Source: Pantoea sp. BAV 3049 (GTDB lineage: Bacteria > Pseudomonadota > Gammaproteobacteria > Enterobacterales > Enterobacteriaceae). From it: DNA of 64,000 nt. Position 1 is the first letter of the stretch, and every line of letters starts with the position of its first letter. Both the position numbers and the translations under genes were made by a program. This document shows positions 17,085-25,790 of this stretch, in pieces. Below the pieces are notes generated by a model. That model was not told the DNA's origin, did no database searches, and saw nothing but the letters and a program-made list of their open reading frames with translations. The DNA is taken from NCBI RefSeq assembly GCF_009765445.1, contig NZ_WHOY01000031.1, forward strand, positions 4,418,139 through 4,482,138. The letters run 5' to 3'.

Positions 17085-18905
17085 GTGACAAGAAAAAGCC
17101 GGCTATTTATTCAGGGAATGCCTCATCTGGTGCAGCTCAGAGGCCATAACGGCGAACTCTTGTTTCGGGATGAGGCCGATTATTTAAGCTTCAGCCACTG
17201 CCTGACGCTGGCTGCGTTGCGCTATGAGATTGCGCTCCACAGCTGGTCGCTGGCACCAGCGCGAATTTTGTTTTTTCTCAGTGCCGTGGACAAACTCTCG
17301 CTGGGGCGTTTCATCCAGCATATCGGGCGCAGCTATGTTCCCTTTTACAACCGTCGTTATCACCGCAGTGGCGCTCTGTGGGACAACCGCTATCTCAGCA
17401 GCCCTGTCGAGCCTGGCGTCTACTTTCTGGCAGTGAAAAGATTCATCGAGCAGGGGGAAGACGGCGTCAGGGGGTATCACAGTGAAGGCGAGCTGCCCGT
17501 TGGGCAGGTTGCCCCACACGCGGCCTGGCTGCAGCTGGGAGAGAACCTGGCGCAACGGCAGTCGAAATATCAGGCATTTTGCCAGACGCCGGTTAACGCT
17601 GCGCTGGTTGCCCGCATCCGCAGCGCGCTGGATCAGAACTGCCTGCTGGCTTCCCCCAGAGTCAGTGAGCAGCTGGAAAGCCAGCTGGAGCGTACGCTGC
17701 GTCCACGCCATGGCGGCCGGCCACGCAAGTATGCGTCCAGCCCGTCAGAGCAATGGCTGTGGCTGGAAAAACAGGCCGGTGAATTTTTTCAGCAGCGTGG
17801 CTATCAGCAAATCCGTCTCTCTTTACTGGAGCGCGAACCGCTGTTTTCGCCGGGTGGACCGGTTATTCATGGCGACGGAGAACTGCGGGGAGATGGCACC
17901 ACCGGCTGTTTGCGTCTGATTGCCACCCACTGGCATGAAGCGGCGATGGGGCGTCTCTGGTATTCGGGGGCGATGTTCTGCCAGTCGCGCCACAGTGAAC
18001 GTCTTCAGCAAAATCACCAGATTGGCGTGGAAGCCTTTGGCATGCCCGGCATTGATATCGAGCTGGAGCATCTGACCATGCAGGCGCAGTTTTTACGCCG
18101 TCTTGGCCTGGCGGATCGGGTGGAACTGTATATCAATACTCTGGGCAGCGTAGAAACGCTGAACTGTTTTCGTCAGGCGTTACGCGAATATTATCAGCCA
18201 GTTGCCCATTTTCTTGCCCGGGAACAGTGGGAATGGCTGGAAACCAGGCCCGAGCGGCTGATCCACCATGACGATATCCTGCTGCAGCGTCTGGCTACCA
18301 GGGCACCCCGGTTGGAAGAGTTTCTTTCGATTGATGCCTGTCAGCGCTTCAGCCGCATGCAACACACGCTGAGCGAAGCCGGGATCGCCTGGCAGTACGA
18401 TCCGGCGCTGTTTCCCCATAACGACTACTGCCAGCTGGTGTTTGAGTGGCGCAGTCTCGAACAGGGGGAAAACCGGGTGCTGTGCCGGGGTGGACGCTAT
18501 GATGCCTGTGCCAGTCGGGTGGTCGGGCGCGCGGTCTCTGCCTGCGGATTCGCGTTTATGCTGGAACCGCTCATGGCTTTGCTGAGCCACAATGCTTCCC
18601 GACGCAAAAGTGCCGGACAGGTGGATGTGGTGATCATTCCCTGTCAGCCGCGTGGGGCCGGGCAGGCATTGTTGCTGGGGCGTCAACTCCGCCAGCAGTT
18701 TCCGTTACTGAGCATCATGAATGACTGTTCATCGCAGCGGTTAGCCACTCGCTATAAAAACAGCTGGCGACAGGGTGCCCGCTTTATTCTGGAGCTGGAA
18801 GGGGATGGGGAAACGCTGTTGCTGCATGATGCACAAAATCAGTCCTGCCAGCAGGCCAGTGTCGATACGATTGCGGCAAGGTTGGGTAATGCGTTGATGC
18901 TGTAG
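17085..18905 (+). CDS. Fusion: inactivated Y1/RAYT-type transposase domain + HisRS-like pseudo-synthetase
   Basis: One 606-residue reading frame from GTG 17085 (AGGAGA at 17071-17076). Residues 1-215 follow the PF01797 Y1/RAYT-like transposase layout: TRKSRLFIQGMPHLVQLRG, YNRRYHRSGALWDNRY (88-103), and a basic GRPRK tail (211-215). The HUH metal motif is Arg60-Ile-Leu62 and the nucleophile Tyr position is Phe120, so strand cleavage should be impossible. Residues 221-500 follow HisRS (RGDGTTGCLR, LWYSGAMF, IGVEAFGM, CRGGRYD), but Arg113, Arg259 and Arg311 equivalents are Cys299, Phe443 and Pro495, so aminoacylation should be lost. Residues about 512-606 resemble the anticodon-binding domain. 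It starts 39 bases after hisS2. Most likely a regulator or nucleic-acid-binding partner of hisS2/hdc; the function is unknown. Confidence 0.88.
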   Translation: MTRKSRLFIQGMPHLVQLRGHNGELLFRDEADYLSFSHCLTLAALRYEIALHSWSLAPARILFFLSAVDKLSLGRFIQHIGRSYVPFYNRRYHRSGALWDNRYLSSPVEPGVYFLAVKRFIEQGEDGVRGYHSEGELPVGQVAPHAAWLQLGENLAQRQSKYQAFCQTPVNAALVARIRSALDQNCLLASPRVSEQLESQLERTLRPRHGGRPRKYASSPSEQWLWLEKQAGEFFQQRGYQQIRLSLLEREPLFSPGGPVIHGDGELRGDGTTGCLRLIATHWHEAAMGRLWYSGAMFCQSRHSERLQQNHQIGVEAFGMPGIDIELEHLTMQAQFLRRLGLADRVELYINTLGSVETLNCFRQALREYYQPVAHFLAREQWEWLETRPERLIHHDDILLQRLATRAPRLEEFLSIDACQRFSRMQHTLSEAGIAWQYDPALFPHNDYCQLVFEWRSLEQGENRVLCRGGRYDACASRVVGRAVSACGFAFMLEPLMALLSHNASRRKSAGQVDVVIIPCQPRGAGQALLLGRQLRQQFPLLSIMNDCSSQRLATRYKNSWRQGARFILELEGDGETLLLHDAQNQSCQQASVDTIAARLGNALML

Positions 18906-18920
18906 GGGAGTAGAGAAAAC

Positions 18921-18940
18921 GGGGCGAAAGAGCTCGCCCC
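18921..18940 (-). terminator. Terminator of mdaB-ygiN (minus strand)
   Basis: GGGGCGA and TCGCCCC (18921-18927 / 18934-18940) pair around a 6-base loop. Read on the minus strand the hairpin is followed by GTTTTCTCT, so it best serves ygiN, whose stop is 8 bases away. It may also end the convergent fusion gene, but no T run follows on that strand. Confidence 0.7.
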
Positions 18941-18948
18941 GGCAGACA

Positions 18949-19257
18949 TTACTTTGCGGCTTCCAGCACAAAAATTTTCACATCCACCACGTCATCTTTG
19001 ATGTTGGCGCGGTGAAGTTCCATATGTGCTGCCTGCTGGTGCTGTTCCAGATGGCGCAGCGAATCCCAGTGCTCAACCATAAAGATCGAATCCGGCGAAT
19101 GCTGCTTCCAGGGCACCTGCGCTTTGTGGTCGATCAGCGCCTGATACTTGCCGCAGCCCTCTTCCTGTAACACCGTGGGCGTCAGTTTCTCAATGGCCTG
19201 CAGGACGGCGGTACGGCGACCCGCTTTGACGCAAATTTCGGCAATAACAGTCAGCAT
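18949..19257 (-). CDS. ygiN: Probable quinol monooxygenase YgiN
   Basis: A 102-residue ferredoxin-like ABM-fold protein. MLTVIAEI, TPTVLQEEGC, PDSIFMVEHW and HLEQHQQ..HM match E. coli YgiN along the chain, which is of similar size. YgiN oxidises reduced quinones such as menadiol. It is downstream of mdaB, the quinone reductase, as in E. coli, so the two probably form a quinone redox cycle. A terminator follows directly. Confidence 0.92.
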   Translation of the reverse strand: MLTVIAEICVKAGRRTAVLQAIEKLTPTVLQEEGCGKYQALIDHKAQVPWKQHSPDSIFMVEHWDSLRHLEQHQQAAHMELHRANIKDDVVDVKIFVLEAAK

Positions 19258-19289
19258 GGTGATTCCTTCAGAGATGGGCGTCTTATCAG

Positions 19290-19871
19290 TTAAGCAAAGA
19301 TCTGGCTCAGATGAGTCTGATAGCGCTCGATATCGCGTGGAATGTCTGGTTGCTTGATCACGTCATTACAGATAAAGCTCGGCAGTGGTTCCATGCCCAG
19401 GAACTGATTTGCCTTGTGGAAGTGCAGGTACAGACCATCCACGCCAACGCCTTCAAAGAACTGCTCTGGGTCGGTAAAGGCCTGCAGCGGAGCATTCCAG
19501 GTCAGGGACAGCATATATTTTTTACCCTGGATCAGGCCGCCAGAACCGTACTTTTTCGCGGCATCAGAGCGGGTGCGGCCATCGCTGGCGTACAGGGAGC
19601 CGTGGCCTTCGGTGAACACTTCATCAATATATTTTTTCAGGATCCACGGCTCGCCCATCCACCAGCCAGGCATCTGATAAATCACGGTATCGGCGTCCAG
19701 GTACTTTTGCACCTCATCAGCCACCACATAGCCTTGATCCACTGCGGTGATCTCCACCTGATGGCCAGCGTCGCGCAGCCAGGTTGCGGCCACGTCGGTC
19801 AGGGTGTGGTTCAGTTCGCCTTTTGAATGGGCAAAGGCTTTGCCGGCGTCAATAATCAAAATCTTGCTCAT
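19290..19871 (-). CDS. mdaB: NAD(P)H:quinone oxidoreductase MdaB
   Basis: A 193-residue flavodoxin-like quinone reductase, the same length as E. coli MdaB. QMPGWWMGEPW, KKYIDEVFTEGHG, YGSGGLIQGKKYMLS, WNAP and KANQFLGMEPLPSF are shared. It reduces quinones by two electrons using FAD and NADPH, limiting redox cycling. ATG at 19871 is chosen from homology (MSKILIIDAGKAF); upstream codons in frame lack family similarity. ygiN follows after 32 bases. Confidence 0.95.
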   Translation of the reverse strand: MSKILIIDAGKAFAHSKGELNHTLTDVAATWLRDAGHQVEITAVDQGYVVADEVQKYLDADTVIYQMPGWWMGEPWILKKYIDEVFTEGHGSLYASDGRTRSDAAKKYGSGGLIQGKKYMLSLTWNAPLQAFTDPEQFFEGVGVDGLYLHFHKANQFLGMEPLPSFICNDVIKQPDIPRDIERYQTHLSQIFA

Positions 19872-20010
19872 GCTTCTCTTTCTCCAGTTCATGACTATCC
19901 GGCGAGTGTACGCGGGTGGTGGCAGCAAAAAAATGTGTGTTCGATCACAACACTTTTGCTATTTACGCAACAATACCCGGACAAAGGGTAGGATTTCCGC
20001 TTCAGACATC

Positions 20011-20796
20011 ATGAGACAGAACAAAATGATAAAAACAGGGATCGCAACGCTGCTGCTGGTTGCGGCAGGCAGTGCCAGCGCACAGTCACATCTGGACCGG
20101 GTCATACAGAGCAAAGTGCTGACGGTCTGCACCACCGGCGACTACAAGCCTTACAGCTTTCTGCGGCCTGACGGGCAGTATGAAGGGATCGACGTGACTA
20201 TGGCCCGGTCGCTGGCGAAAAGCCTTGGCGCGCAGGTTAAATGGGTGCCGAGCAGCTGGAAAACCCTGACGCCGGATTTCCTGGCCAAACAGTGCGATAT
20301 CGCGCTGGGCGGCGTCTCCGTCACGCTGAAGCGTCAGCAGACCGCCTGGTTCGCCACGCCACTCGGCACCGACGGTAAAATCCCACTGGTGCGCTGTGCA
20401 GATAAAGCGAAATACCGCACCATCGCGCAGTTGAACAAACCCTCCGTACGGTTGATTGAGCCAGCCGGTGGCACCAATGAAGCCTTCGTGCACAGCATCC
20501 TGCCGCAGGCAAATCTGACCCTGTTCCACGATAACGTCACCATTTTCCAGCAACTGGTGGATAAAAAAGCCGATGTGATGATCACCGACGCCTCCGAAGC
20601 GATGTACCAGCAGAAGCGTTTTCCGAAGCTGTGCGCCGTTAATCCGGAGCAGCCGATGCAGTACGGTGAAAAGGCCTATATGCTGCCGCGCGATGATATG
20701 AGCTGGAAACTGTATGTCGATCAGTGGCTGCATCTGAGCAATGCCACCGGGGAATATGCTCAGGTTACCGGACAGTGGCTGGCCGCCGCGAAATAA
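20011..20796 (+). CDS. pheC: Periplasmic cyclohexadienyl dehydratase, PheC-like
   Basis: A 261-residue exported protein of the family 3 solute-binding fold: signal peptide to about residue 24 (LLLVAAGSASA), then VCTTGDYKPYSF, GIDVTMARSLAKSLG, GGVSVTLKRQQ, EPAGGTNEAF, DNVTIFQQLVDKKADVMITDA and LPRDDMSWKLYVDQWLH. These match PheC of Pseudomonas closely, an enzyme derived from binding proteins that converts arogenate/prephenate to phenylalanine/phenylpyruvate in the periplasm. A plain amino-acid-binding protein remains possible, but no permease or ATPase is adjacent. Start is ATG 20011 or 20026; neither has a strong binding site. It is inserted between mdaB and parC compared with E. coli. Confidence 0.75.
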   Translation: MRQNKMIKTGIATLLLVAAGSASAQSHLDRVIQSKVLTVCTTGDYKPYSFLRPDGQYEGIDVTMARSLAKSLGAQVKWVPSSWKTLTPDFLAKQCDIALGGVSVTLKRQQTAWFATPLGTDGKIPLVRCADKAKYRTIAQLNKPSVRLIEPAGGTNEAFVHSILPQANLTLFHDNVTIFQQLVDKKADVMITDASEAMYQQKRFPKLCAVNPEQPMQYGEKAYMLPRDDMSWKLYVDQWLHLSNATGEYAQVTGQWLAAAK

Positions 20797-20803
20797 TCTT
20801 TTC

Positions 20804-20830
20804 CGGCGGGGGAAATCGCTCACCCCGCCG
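20804..20830 (+). terminator. GC-rich hairpin after pheC
   Basis: CGGCGGGG (20804-20811) pairs with CCCCGCCG (20823-20830), 8 base pairs with an 11-base loop, just after the pheC stop. No long T run follows; probable weak terminator or 3'-end stabiliser upstream of the parC promoter. Confidence 0.5.
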
Positions 20831-20853
20831 TATTCCACGCTCACATGTTACCT

Positions 20854-20883
20854 GTGACAGAACCTGCCCGGATAAGGTACTAT
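20854..20883 (+). promoter_or_regulatory. Putative sigma-70 promoter of parC
   Basis: GTGACA at 20854-20859 (5 of 6 to TTGACA) and TACTAT at 20878-20883, spacer 18 bases, about 60 bases before the parC ATG. Read by eye only. Confidence 0.5.
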
Positions 20884-20944
20884 CCTCGCCAAACGACCCC
20901 GATGTGGCGTGTCGATCGCGCCGCGATGTGAGGAACAAAGAGTA

Positions 20945-23218
20945 ATGAGTGATCTGACGCAGGATGGTGCAGAGCGTCGTGCCCTGCATAAGTTTACGGA
21001 AGAGGCCTACCTCAACTATTCCATGTACGTCATCATGGACCGCGCGCTGCCCTATATCGGCGATGGCCTGAAGCCTGTTCAGCGCCGTATCGTCTATGCG
21101 ATGTCGGAACTGGGCCTGAACAACAGCGCTAAATTTAAAAAATCGGCGCGTACCGTGGGTGACGTGCTGGGTAAATACCACCCGCATGGCGACAGTGCCT
21201 GCTATGAAGCGATGGTGCTGATGGCGCAGCCGTTCTCTTACCGCTATCCACTGGTGGACGGGCAGGGGAACTGGGGTGCGCCGGATGACCCGAAATCCTT
21301 TGCGGCGATGCGTTATACCGAATCCCGCCTGTCAAAATACGCTGAACTGTTGCTGGGTGAACTGGGCCAGGGCACCGTTGATTACGTCCCGAACTTTGAC
21401 GGTACCATGCAGGAGCCTTCGATGCTGCCTGCGCGTCTGCCAAATATCCTGCTGAACGGCACCACCGGCATCGCCGTGGGCATGGCAACGGACATTCCAC
21501 CACATAACCTGCGTGAAGTGGCCAACGCGGCCATCAAGCTGATCGACGAGCCAAAAGCCACGCTGGATGAGCTGCTGGATATCGTCCAGGGGCCGGATTA
21601 TCCAACGGAAGCGGAGATCATCACGCCACGTAATGAGATCCGTAAGATCTACCAGAATGGCCGTGGTTCTGTTCGTATGCGTGCGGTGTGGAAAAAAGAA
21701 GATGGCGACGTGGTGATCACCGCGCTGCCGCATCAGGTTTCCGGTGCCCGCGTGCTGGAGCAGATTGCTGCGCAGATGCGCAATAAAAAGCTGCCGATGG
21801 TGGAAGACCTGCGCGATGAATCCAACCACGAGAACCCGACGCGCCTGGTGATTGTGCCGCGCTCCAACCGCGTGGATATGGAGCAGGTGATGAACCACCT
21901 GTTCGCCACCACCGACCTGGAAAAAAGCTACCGCATCAACCTCAACATGATCGGGCTGGATAACCGTCCCGCGGTGAAAAACTTGCTGGAGATTATCAGC
22001 GAGTGGCTGGTTTTTCGCCGCGATACGGTTCGCCGCCGCCTGAATTTCCGCCTGGAAAAAGTGCTGAAACGCCTGCATATCCTTGAAGGTTTGCTGATTG
22101 CGTTCCTCAACATTGATGAAGTGATCCACATCATCCGTACCGAGGATGAACCGAAGCCGGAACTGATGGCGCGCTTTGGCATCAGCGAAACCCAGGCCGA
22201 AGCGATCCTTGAGCTGAAATTACGCCACCTCGCGAAGCTGGAAGAGATGAAAATTCGCGGTGAGCAGGATGAGCTTGCGAAAGAGCGCGATCGGCTGCAG
22301 GGCATCCTCGCTTCCGAACGTAAAATGAATACCCTGCTGAAGAAAGAGCTGCAGGCCGATAGCGATGCCTATGGCGATGACCGCCGTTCGCCGCTGCGCG
22401 AGCGTGAAGAAGCGAAAGCAATCAGCGAAAGCGAGCTGGTGCCGTCCGAACCGGTGACCATTGTGCTGTCGCAGATGGGCTGGGTGCGCAGCGCCAAAGG
22501 CCACGATATCGATCCGGGTGGACTGAGCTATAAAGCGGGTGACAGCTACCGCGCGGCCGCGCGCGGCAAGAGTAACCAGCCAGTGGCGTTTATCGACTCC
22601 ACGGGCCGCAGTTATGCGCTGGATCCGGTCACGCTGCCGTCCGCACGCGGTCAGGGTGAGCCGCTGACCGGCAAGCTGACGCCGCCGCCGGGTGCCATCG
22701 TGGAGCAGGTGCTGATGGAGGCCGATGAGCAGAAACTGCTGATGGCTTCGGATGCGGGCTACGGCTTCGTCTGTACCTTCAGCGACCTCGTCTCGCGCAA
22801 CCGTGCCGGTAAAGCGCTGCTGAGCCTGCCGCAGAATGCGAAGGTGATGACACCAATGGCGATCCACCACGCTGACGATATGCTGCTGGCGGTCACCAGC
22901 GCGGGCAGAATGCTGATGTTCCCGGTGGCGGATCTGCCGCAGCTGGCGAAGGGCAAGGGCAATAAAATCGTTTCAATCCCTTCTGCCCAGGCGGCCTCCG
23001 GCGAAGACAAGCTGGCCTGGCTGATGCTGCTGGCACCGGAGACCTCACTGACCCTGCACGTTGGCAAGCGTAAACTGACGCTGAAGTGGGATGACCTGAA
23101 CAAGTTCCGCGCGGAGCGTGGACGTCGTGGTACGCTGCTGCCGCGTGGCCTGCAGAAAATTGACCGGATTGAAGTGGACGCGCCAGCCAGACCGGAAACC
23201 GGCGACAGCGAAGAGTAA
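20945..23218 (+). CDS. parC: DNA topoisomerase IV subunit A ParC
   Basis: A 757-residue ParC, nearly collinear with the E. coli protein (four extra residues near the N-terminus). The catalytic tyrosine is Tyr124 in AAMRYTES. The quinolone-resistance region HGDSACYE keeps Ser84 and Glu88 (Ser80/Glu84 of E. coli), so no common resistance substitution is present. C-terminal beta-propeller repeats follow. With ParE it decatenates daughter chromosomes. ATG 20945 is used because it restores the MSDxxxxAERxALHxFTE start. plsC follows after 126 bases containing a hairpin. Confidence 0.98.
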   Translation: MSDLTQDGAERRALHKFTEEAYLNYSMYVIMDRALPYIGDGLKPVQRRIVYAMSELGLNNSAKFKKSARTVGDVLGKYHPHGDSACYEAMVLMAQPFSYRYPLVDGQGNWGAPDDPKSFAAMRYTESRLSKYAELLLGELGQGTVDYVPNFDGTMQEPSMLPARLPNILLNGTTGIAVGMATDIPPHNLREVANAAIKLIDEPKATLDELLDIVQGPDYPTEAEIITPRNEIRKIYQNGRGSVRMRAVWKKEDGDVVITALPHQVSGARVLEQIAAQMRNKKLPMVEDLRDESNHENPTRLVIVPRSNRVDMEQVMNHLFATTDLEKSYRINLNMIGLDNRPAVKNLLEIISEWLVFRRDTVRRRLNFRLEKVLKRLHILEGLLIAFLNIDEVIHIIRTEDEPKPELMARFGISETQAEAILELKLRHLAKLEEMKIRGEQDELAKERDRLQGILASERKMNTLLKKELQADSDAYGDDRRSPLREREEAKAISESELVPSEPVTIVLSQMGWVRSAKGHDIDPGGLSYKAGDSYRAAARGKSNQPVAFIDSTGRSYALDPVTLPSARGQGEPLTGKLTPPPGAIVEQVLMEADEQKLLMASDAGYGFVCTFSDLVSRNRAGKALLSLPQNAKVMTPMAIHHADDMLLAVTSAGRMLMFPVADLPQLAKGKGNKIVSIPSAQAASGEDKLAWLMLLAPETSLTLHVGKRKLTLKWDDLNKFRAERGRRGTLLPRGLQKIDRIEVDAPARPETGDSEE

Positions 23219-23225
23219 TCACCCG

Positions 23226-23259
23226 CCGGGTCAGCACGCCTGTCGTGGTGCTAACCCGG
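23226..23259 (+). other. Intergenic hairpin between parC and plsC
   Basis: CCGGGT-C-AGCAC (23226-23237) pairs with GTGCT-A-ACCCGG (23248-23259), with one C/A mismatch and a 10-base loop, starting 8 bases after the parC stop. No T run follows. Possible attenuator or message stabiliser. Confidence 0.45.
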
Positions 23260-23344
23260 TGAAATGCGGCGAATTTCGCGAATTAACGATATACTTACCC
23301 GGTGTTTTGCCCGGGCAGAGTCTGAAAGCAATAACGAGGATGTG

Positions 23345-24082
23345 ATGCTCTCAATTTTACGGTTCATCGTAGTGGTTATCTATTCGATACTGGTGTGTGT
23401 CTTTGGCTGTATTTATTGCCTGTTCAGCCCGCGTAATCCCCGCCACGTTGCCACCTTTGGTCATCTGTTTGGCCGCCTGTCGACGGTGTTTGGCGTCAAA
23501 GTTGAGCAGCGTAAACCTGCAGGATCGGAAAACCTGCCCAACGCCATCTATATTGCCAACCACCAAAATAATTACGACATGATCACCGCAGCCAATATTG
23601 TGCAGCCGACGACCGTTACCGTCGGCAAAAAAAGCCTGCTGTGGATCCCCTTCTTTGGTCTGCTCTACTGGCTGACCGGCAACCTGCTGATTGACCGTGA
23701 CAATCGTGCCAAAGCGCATGGCACCATTGGTGAACTGATTGAGCAGTTCAAAAAGAAAAAGATTTCGTTCTGGATGTTCCCGGAAGGCACCCGCAGCCGT
23801 GGCCGTGGCCTGTTGCCGTTTAAAACCGGCGCTTTTCATGCCGCAATGGCGGCCGGTGTGCCGATCATCCCGATTGTGGTGAGCAACACTCATGACAAAA
23901 TTAAGCTGAACCGCCTGCATAACGGTCTGGTGATTATTGAGATGCTACCACCAGTGGACACCAGCGCTTTCGCCGATCAGTCGGTGCGCAAGCTGGCTAC
24001 CCACTGCCGTGAACTGATGGCTGCCAAGCTGGAAGAACTGAATGCAGAAGTGGCCGAACGTGAGGCTTCCGGCAAAATTTAA
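23345..24082 (+). CDS. plsC: 1-acyl-sn-glycerol-3-phosphate acyltransferase PlsC
   Basis: A 245-residue inner-membrane acyltransferase, same length as E. coli PlsC. The catalytic HX4D motif is NHQNNYD and the phosphate-binding motif is FPEGTRSRG. An N-terminal membrane segment (VVVIYSILVCVFGCIYCLF) is present. It acylates lysophosphatidic acid to phosphatidic acid in phospholipid synthesis. ATG 23345 is preferred over GTG 23342 from homology (MLSILRF); AGGA lies upstream at 23337-23340. ftsP follows, as in E. coli. Confidence 0.97.
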   Translation: MLSILRFIVVVIYSILVCVFGCIYCLFSPRNPRHVATFGHLFGRLSTVFGVKVEQRKPAGSENLPNAIYIANHQNNYDMITAANIVQPTTVTVGKKSLLWIPFFGLLYWLTGNLLIDRDNRAKAHGTIGELIEQFKKKKISFWMFPEGTRSRGRGLLPFKTGAFHAAMAAGVPIIPIVVSNTHDKIKLNRLHNGLVIIEMLPPVDTSAFADQSVRKLATHCRELMAAKLEELNAEVAEREASGKI

Positions 24083-24188
24083 TCCAGGCATGGTGCAAAA
24101 TCTGCAACAAAACACACGGCATTTACAATCATAAAAAATGGAACGTGGCCTGATAATAAGGGCCGCATTTTTCGGTTACGGAGTTTTT

Positions 24189-25607
24189 ATGTCCTTCAGT
24201 CGACGTCAGTTTATTCAGGCATCGGGCATAGCGCTGTGCGCCAGCGCGCTGCCGGTCAAAGCCCTGGCTGCCGGGCCGGGCACCGCTTTGCCGGTGCCGC
24301 CGCTGGTTGAGTCCCGTCGCGGGCAGCCTATCTTCCTCACCCTGCAGCGCAGCCACTGGTCTTTTACCGGCGGCAGCAAAGCGCAGGTCTGGGGAGTTAA
24401 CGGTCTCTATCTTGGCCCGACGGTGCGTGTCTGGAGCGGCGATGACGTCAAACTGATTTACAGCAACCGCCTCAACGAACCAGTGGCGATGACTGTCGCC
24501 GGGCTGCAGGTTCCTGGCGCTCTGTCGGGTGGCGCTCCACGGCTGATGTCTCCCGGTGTTGACTGGTCGCCTGTGCTGCCAATCCGTCAGACAGCGGCCA
24601 CCTGCTGGTATCACGCCAACACGCCAAACAGAATGGCCCAGCACGTCTATAACGGGCTGGCCGGAATGTGGCTGGTGGAAGACGAAGTCAGCAAAGCGTT
24701 GCCGCTGCCAAATCACTACGGCGTCGATGATTTTCCGCTGATTATTCAGGACAAGCGGCTCGATAACTTCGGCTCACCGGAATACGATCCGCCTGAGGAT
24801 GGTGGTTTTGTTGGCGATACGCTGCTGGTTAATGGTGTGCAGAATCCGTTTGTCGATGTCTCACGTGGCTGGGTGCGCCTGCGCCTGCTGAACGCTTCCA
24901 ACTCACGCCGTTATCAATTGCAAATGAGCGACAGCCGTCCGTTCAATGTGATTGCCAGCGACCAGGGTTTTCTGCCTGCGCCAGTGGCGGTGCAGCAGCT
25001 TTCTCTGGCTCCCGGTGAGCGCCGGGAAATCCTGGTGGATATGAGCCAGGGCGATGAAGTGTCCATTACCGCAGGAATATCTGCGGGGATTGTTGAACGC
25101 CTGCGCGGTCTGTTCGAACCTTCGGGCATCCTCACCTCCACCCTGATCCTGACGCTGCGACCAACCGGGCTGCTGCCGCTGGTGACCGATAACCTGCCGA
25201 TGCGGCTGCTGGCGGATCAGGTGATTGAAGGCAACATCAGCCGCACGCGCGAATTCCGGCTGGGTGATTCGCTGCCGGGCATCAACGGCTCGCTGTGGGA
25301 TATGGGGCGCATTGATACTCAGGCGCAGCAGGGCAGTTTTGAGCGCTGGATTATCCACGCCGACTTGCCACAGGCTTTCCATATTCAGGGAGTCATGTTC
25401 CTGATTAAAAACGTCAACGGCGCGCAGCCAATGGCGGAAGACCGGGGCTGGAAAGACACCGTCTGGGTAGACGGCAGCGTGGAGCTGTTTGTCTCCTTTA
25501 CCCAGGCTTCGTCAGACCACTTCCCGTTCGTCTACTACAGCCAGACGCTGGAAATGGCCGATCGCGGCACCGCAGGGCAGCTTCAGGTACAGCCTGTTAT
25601 TGGTTAA
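24189..25607 (+). CDS. ftsP: Cell division protein FtsP (SufI)
   Basis: A 472-residue periplasmic multicopper-oxidase-fold protein with a classical Tat signal (SFSRRQFIQASG, hydrophobic run, AKALA-like cleavage region). The cupredoxin domains follow (VWGVNGLYLGPTVRV, MSPGVDWSPVLPIRQ, HVYNGLAGMWLVED). As in the family, the full copper-ligand set is not evident. FtsP stabilises the divisome under stress. It lies downstream of plsC in the E. coli order. After the stop a small hairpin (GCAGCT-TGCG-AGCTGC, 25660-25675) may end transcription. Confidence 0.95.
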   Translation: MSFSRRQFIQASGIALCASALPVKALAAGPGTALPVPPLVESRRGQPIFLTLQRSHWSFTGGSKAQVWGVNGLYLGPTVRVWSGDDVKLIYSNRLNEPVAMTVAGLQVPGALSGGAPRLMSPGVDWSPVLPIRQTAATCWYHANTPNRMAQHVYNGLAGMWLVEDEVSKALPLPNHYGVDDFPLIIQDKRLDNFGSPEYDPPEDGGFVGDTLLVNGVQNPFVDVSRGWVRLRLLNASNSRRYQLQMSDSRPFNVIASDQGFLPAPVAVQQLSLAPGERREILVDMSQGDEVSITAGISAGIVERLRGLFEPSGILTSTLILTLRPTGLLPLVTDNLPMRLLADQVIEGNISRTREFRLGDSLPGINGSLWDMGRIDTQAQQGSFERWIIHADLPQAFHIQGVMFLIKNVNGAQPMAEDRGWKDTVWVDGSVELFVSFTQASSDHFPFVYYSQTLEMADRGTAGQLQVQPVIG

Positions 25608-25790
25608 ATTCCATACAGATAAGATATTGATGGTCATCAGAAGTCGTCACCGGACGGGAGCAGCTTGCGAGCTGCCCATGTGATAACGCACTCCGACAGC
25701 CAGCCTCATTTAAGCCCGGGAATTAACCCTTAGTTATTTTCCGGTCTTTGGCCTATAATACCGCTCCTTTTTTCGCCAGATGACCTCTTT

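Noticed and set aside
17085-17730. Reading the N-terminal part of the fusion as an active insertion element
   Set aside because: HUH and Tyr positions are substituted, no terminal repeats or target duplications are visible, and the frame continues without a stop into the synthetase half.
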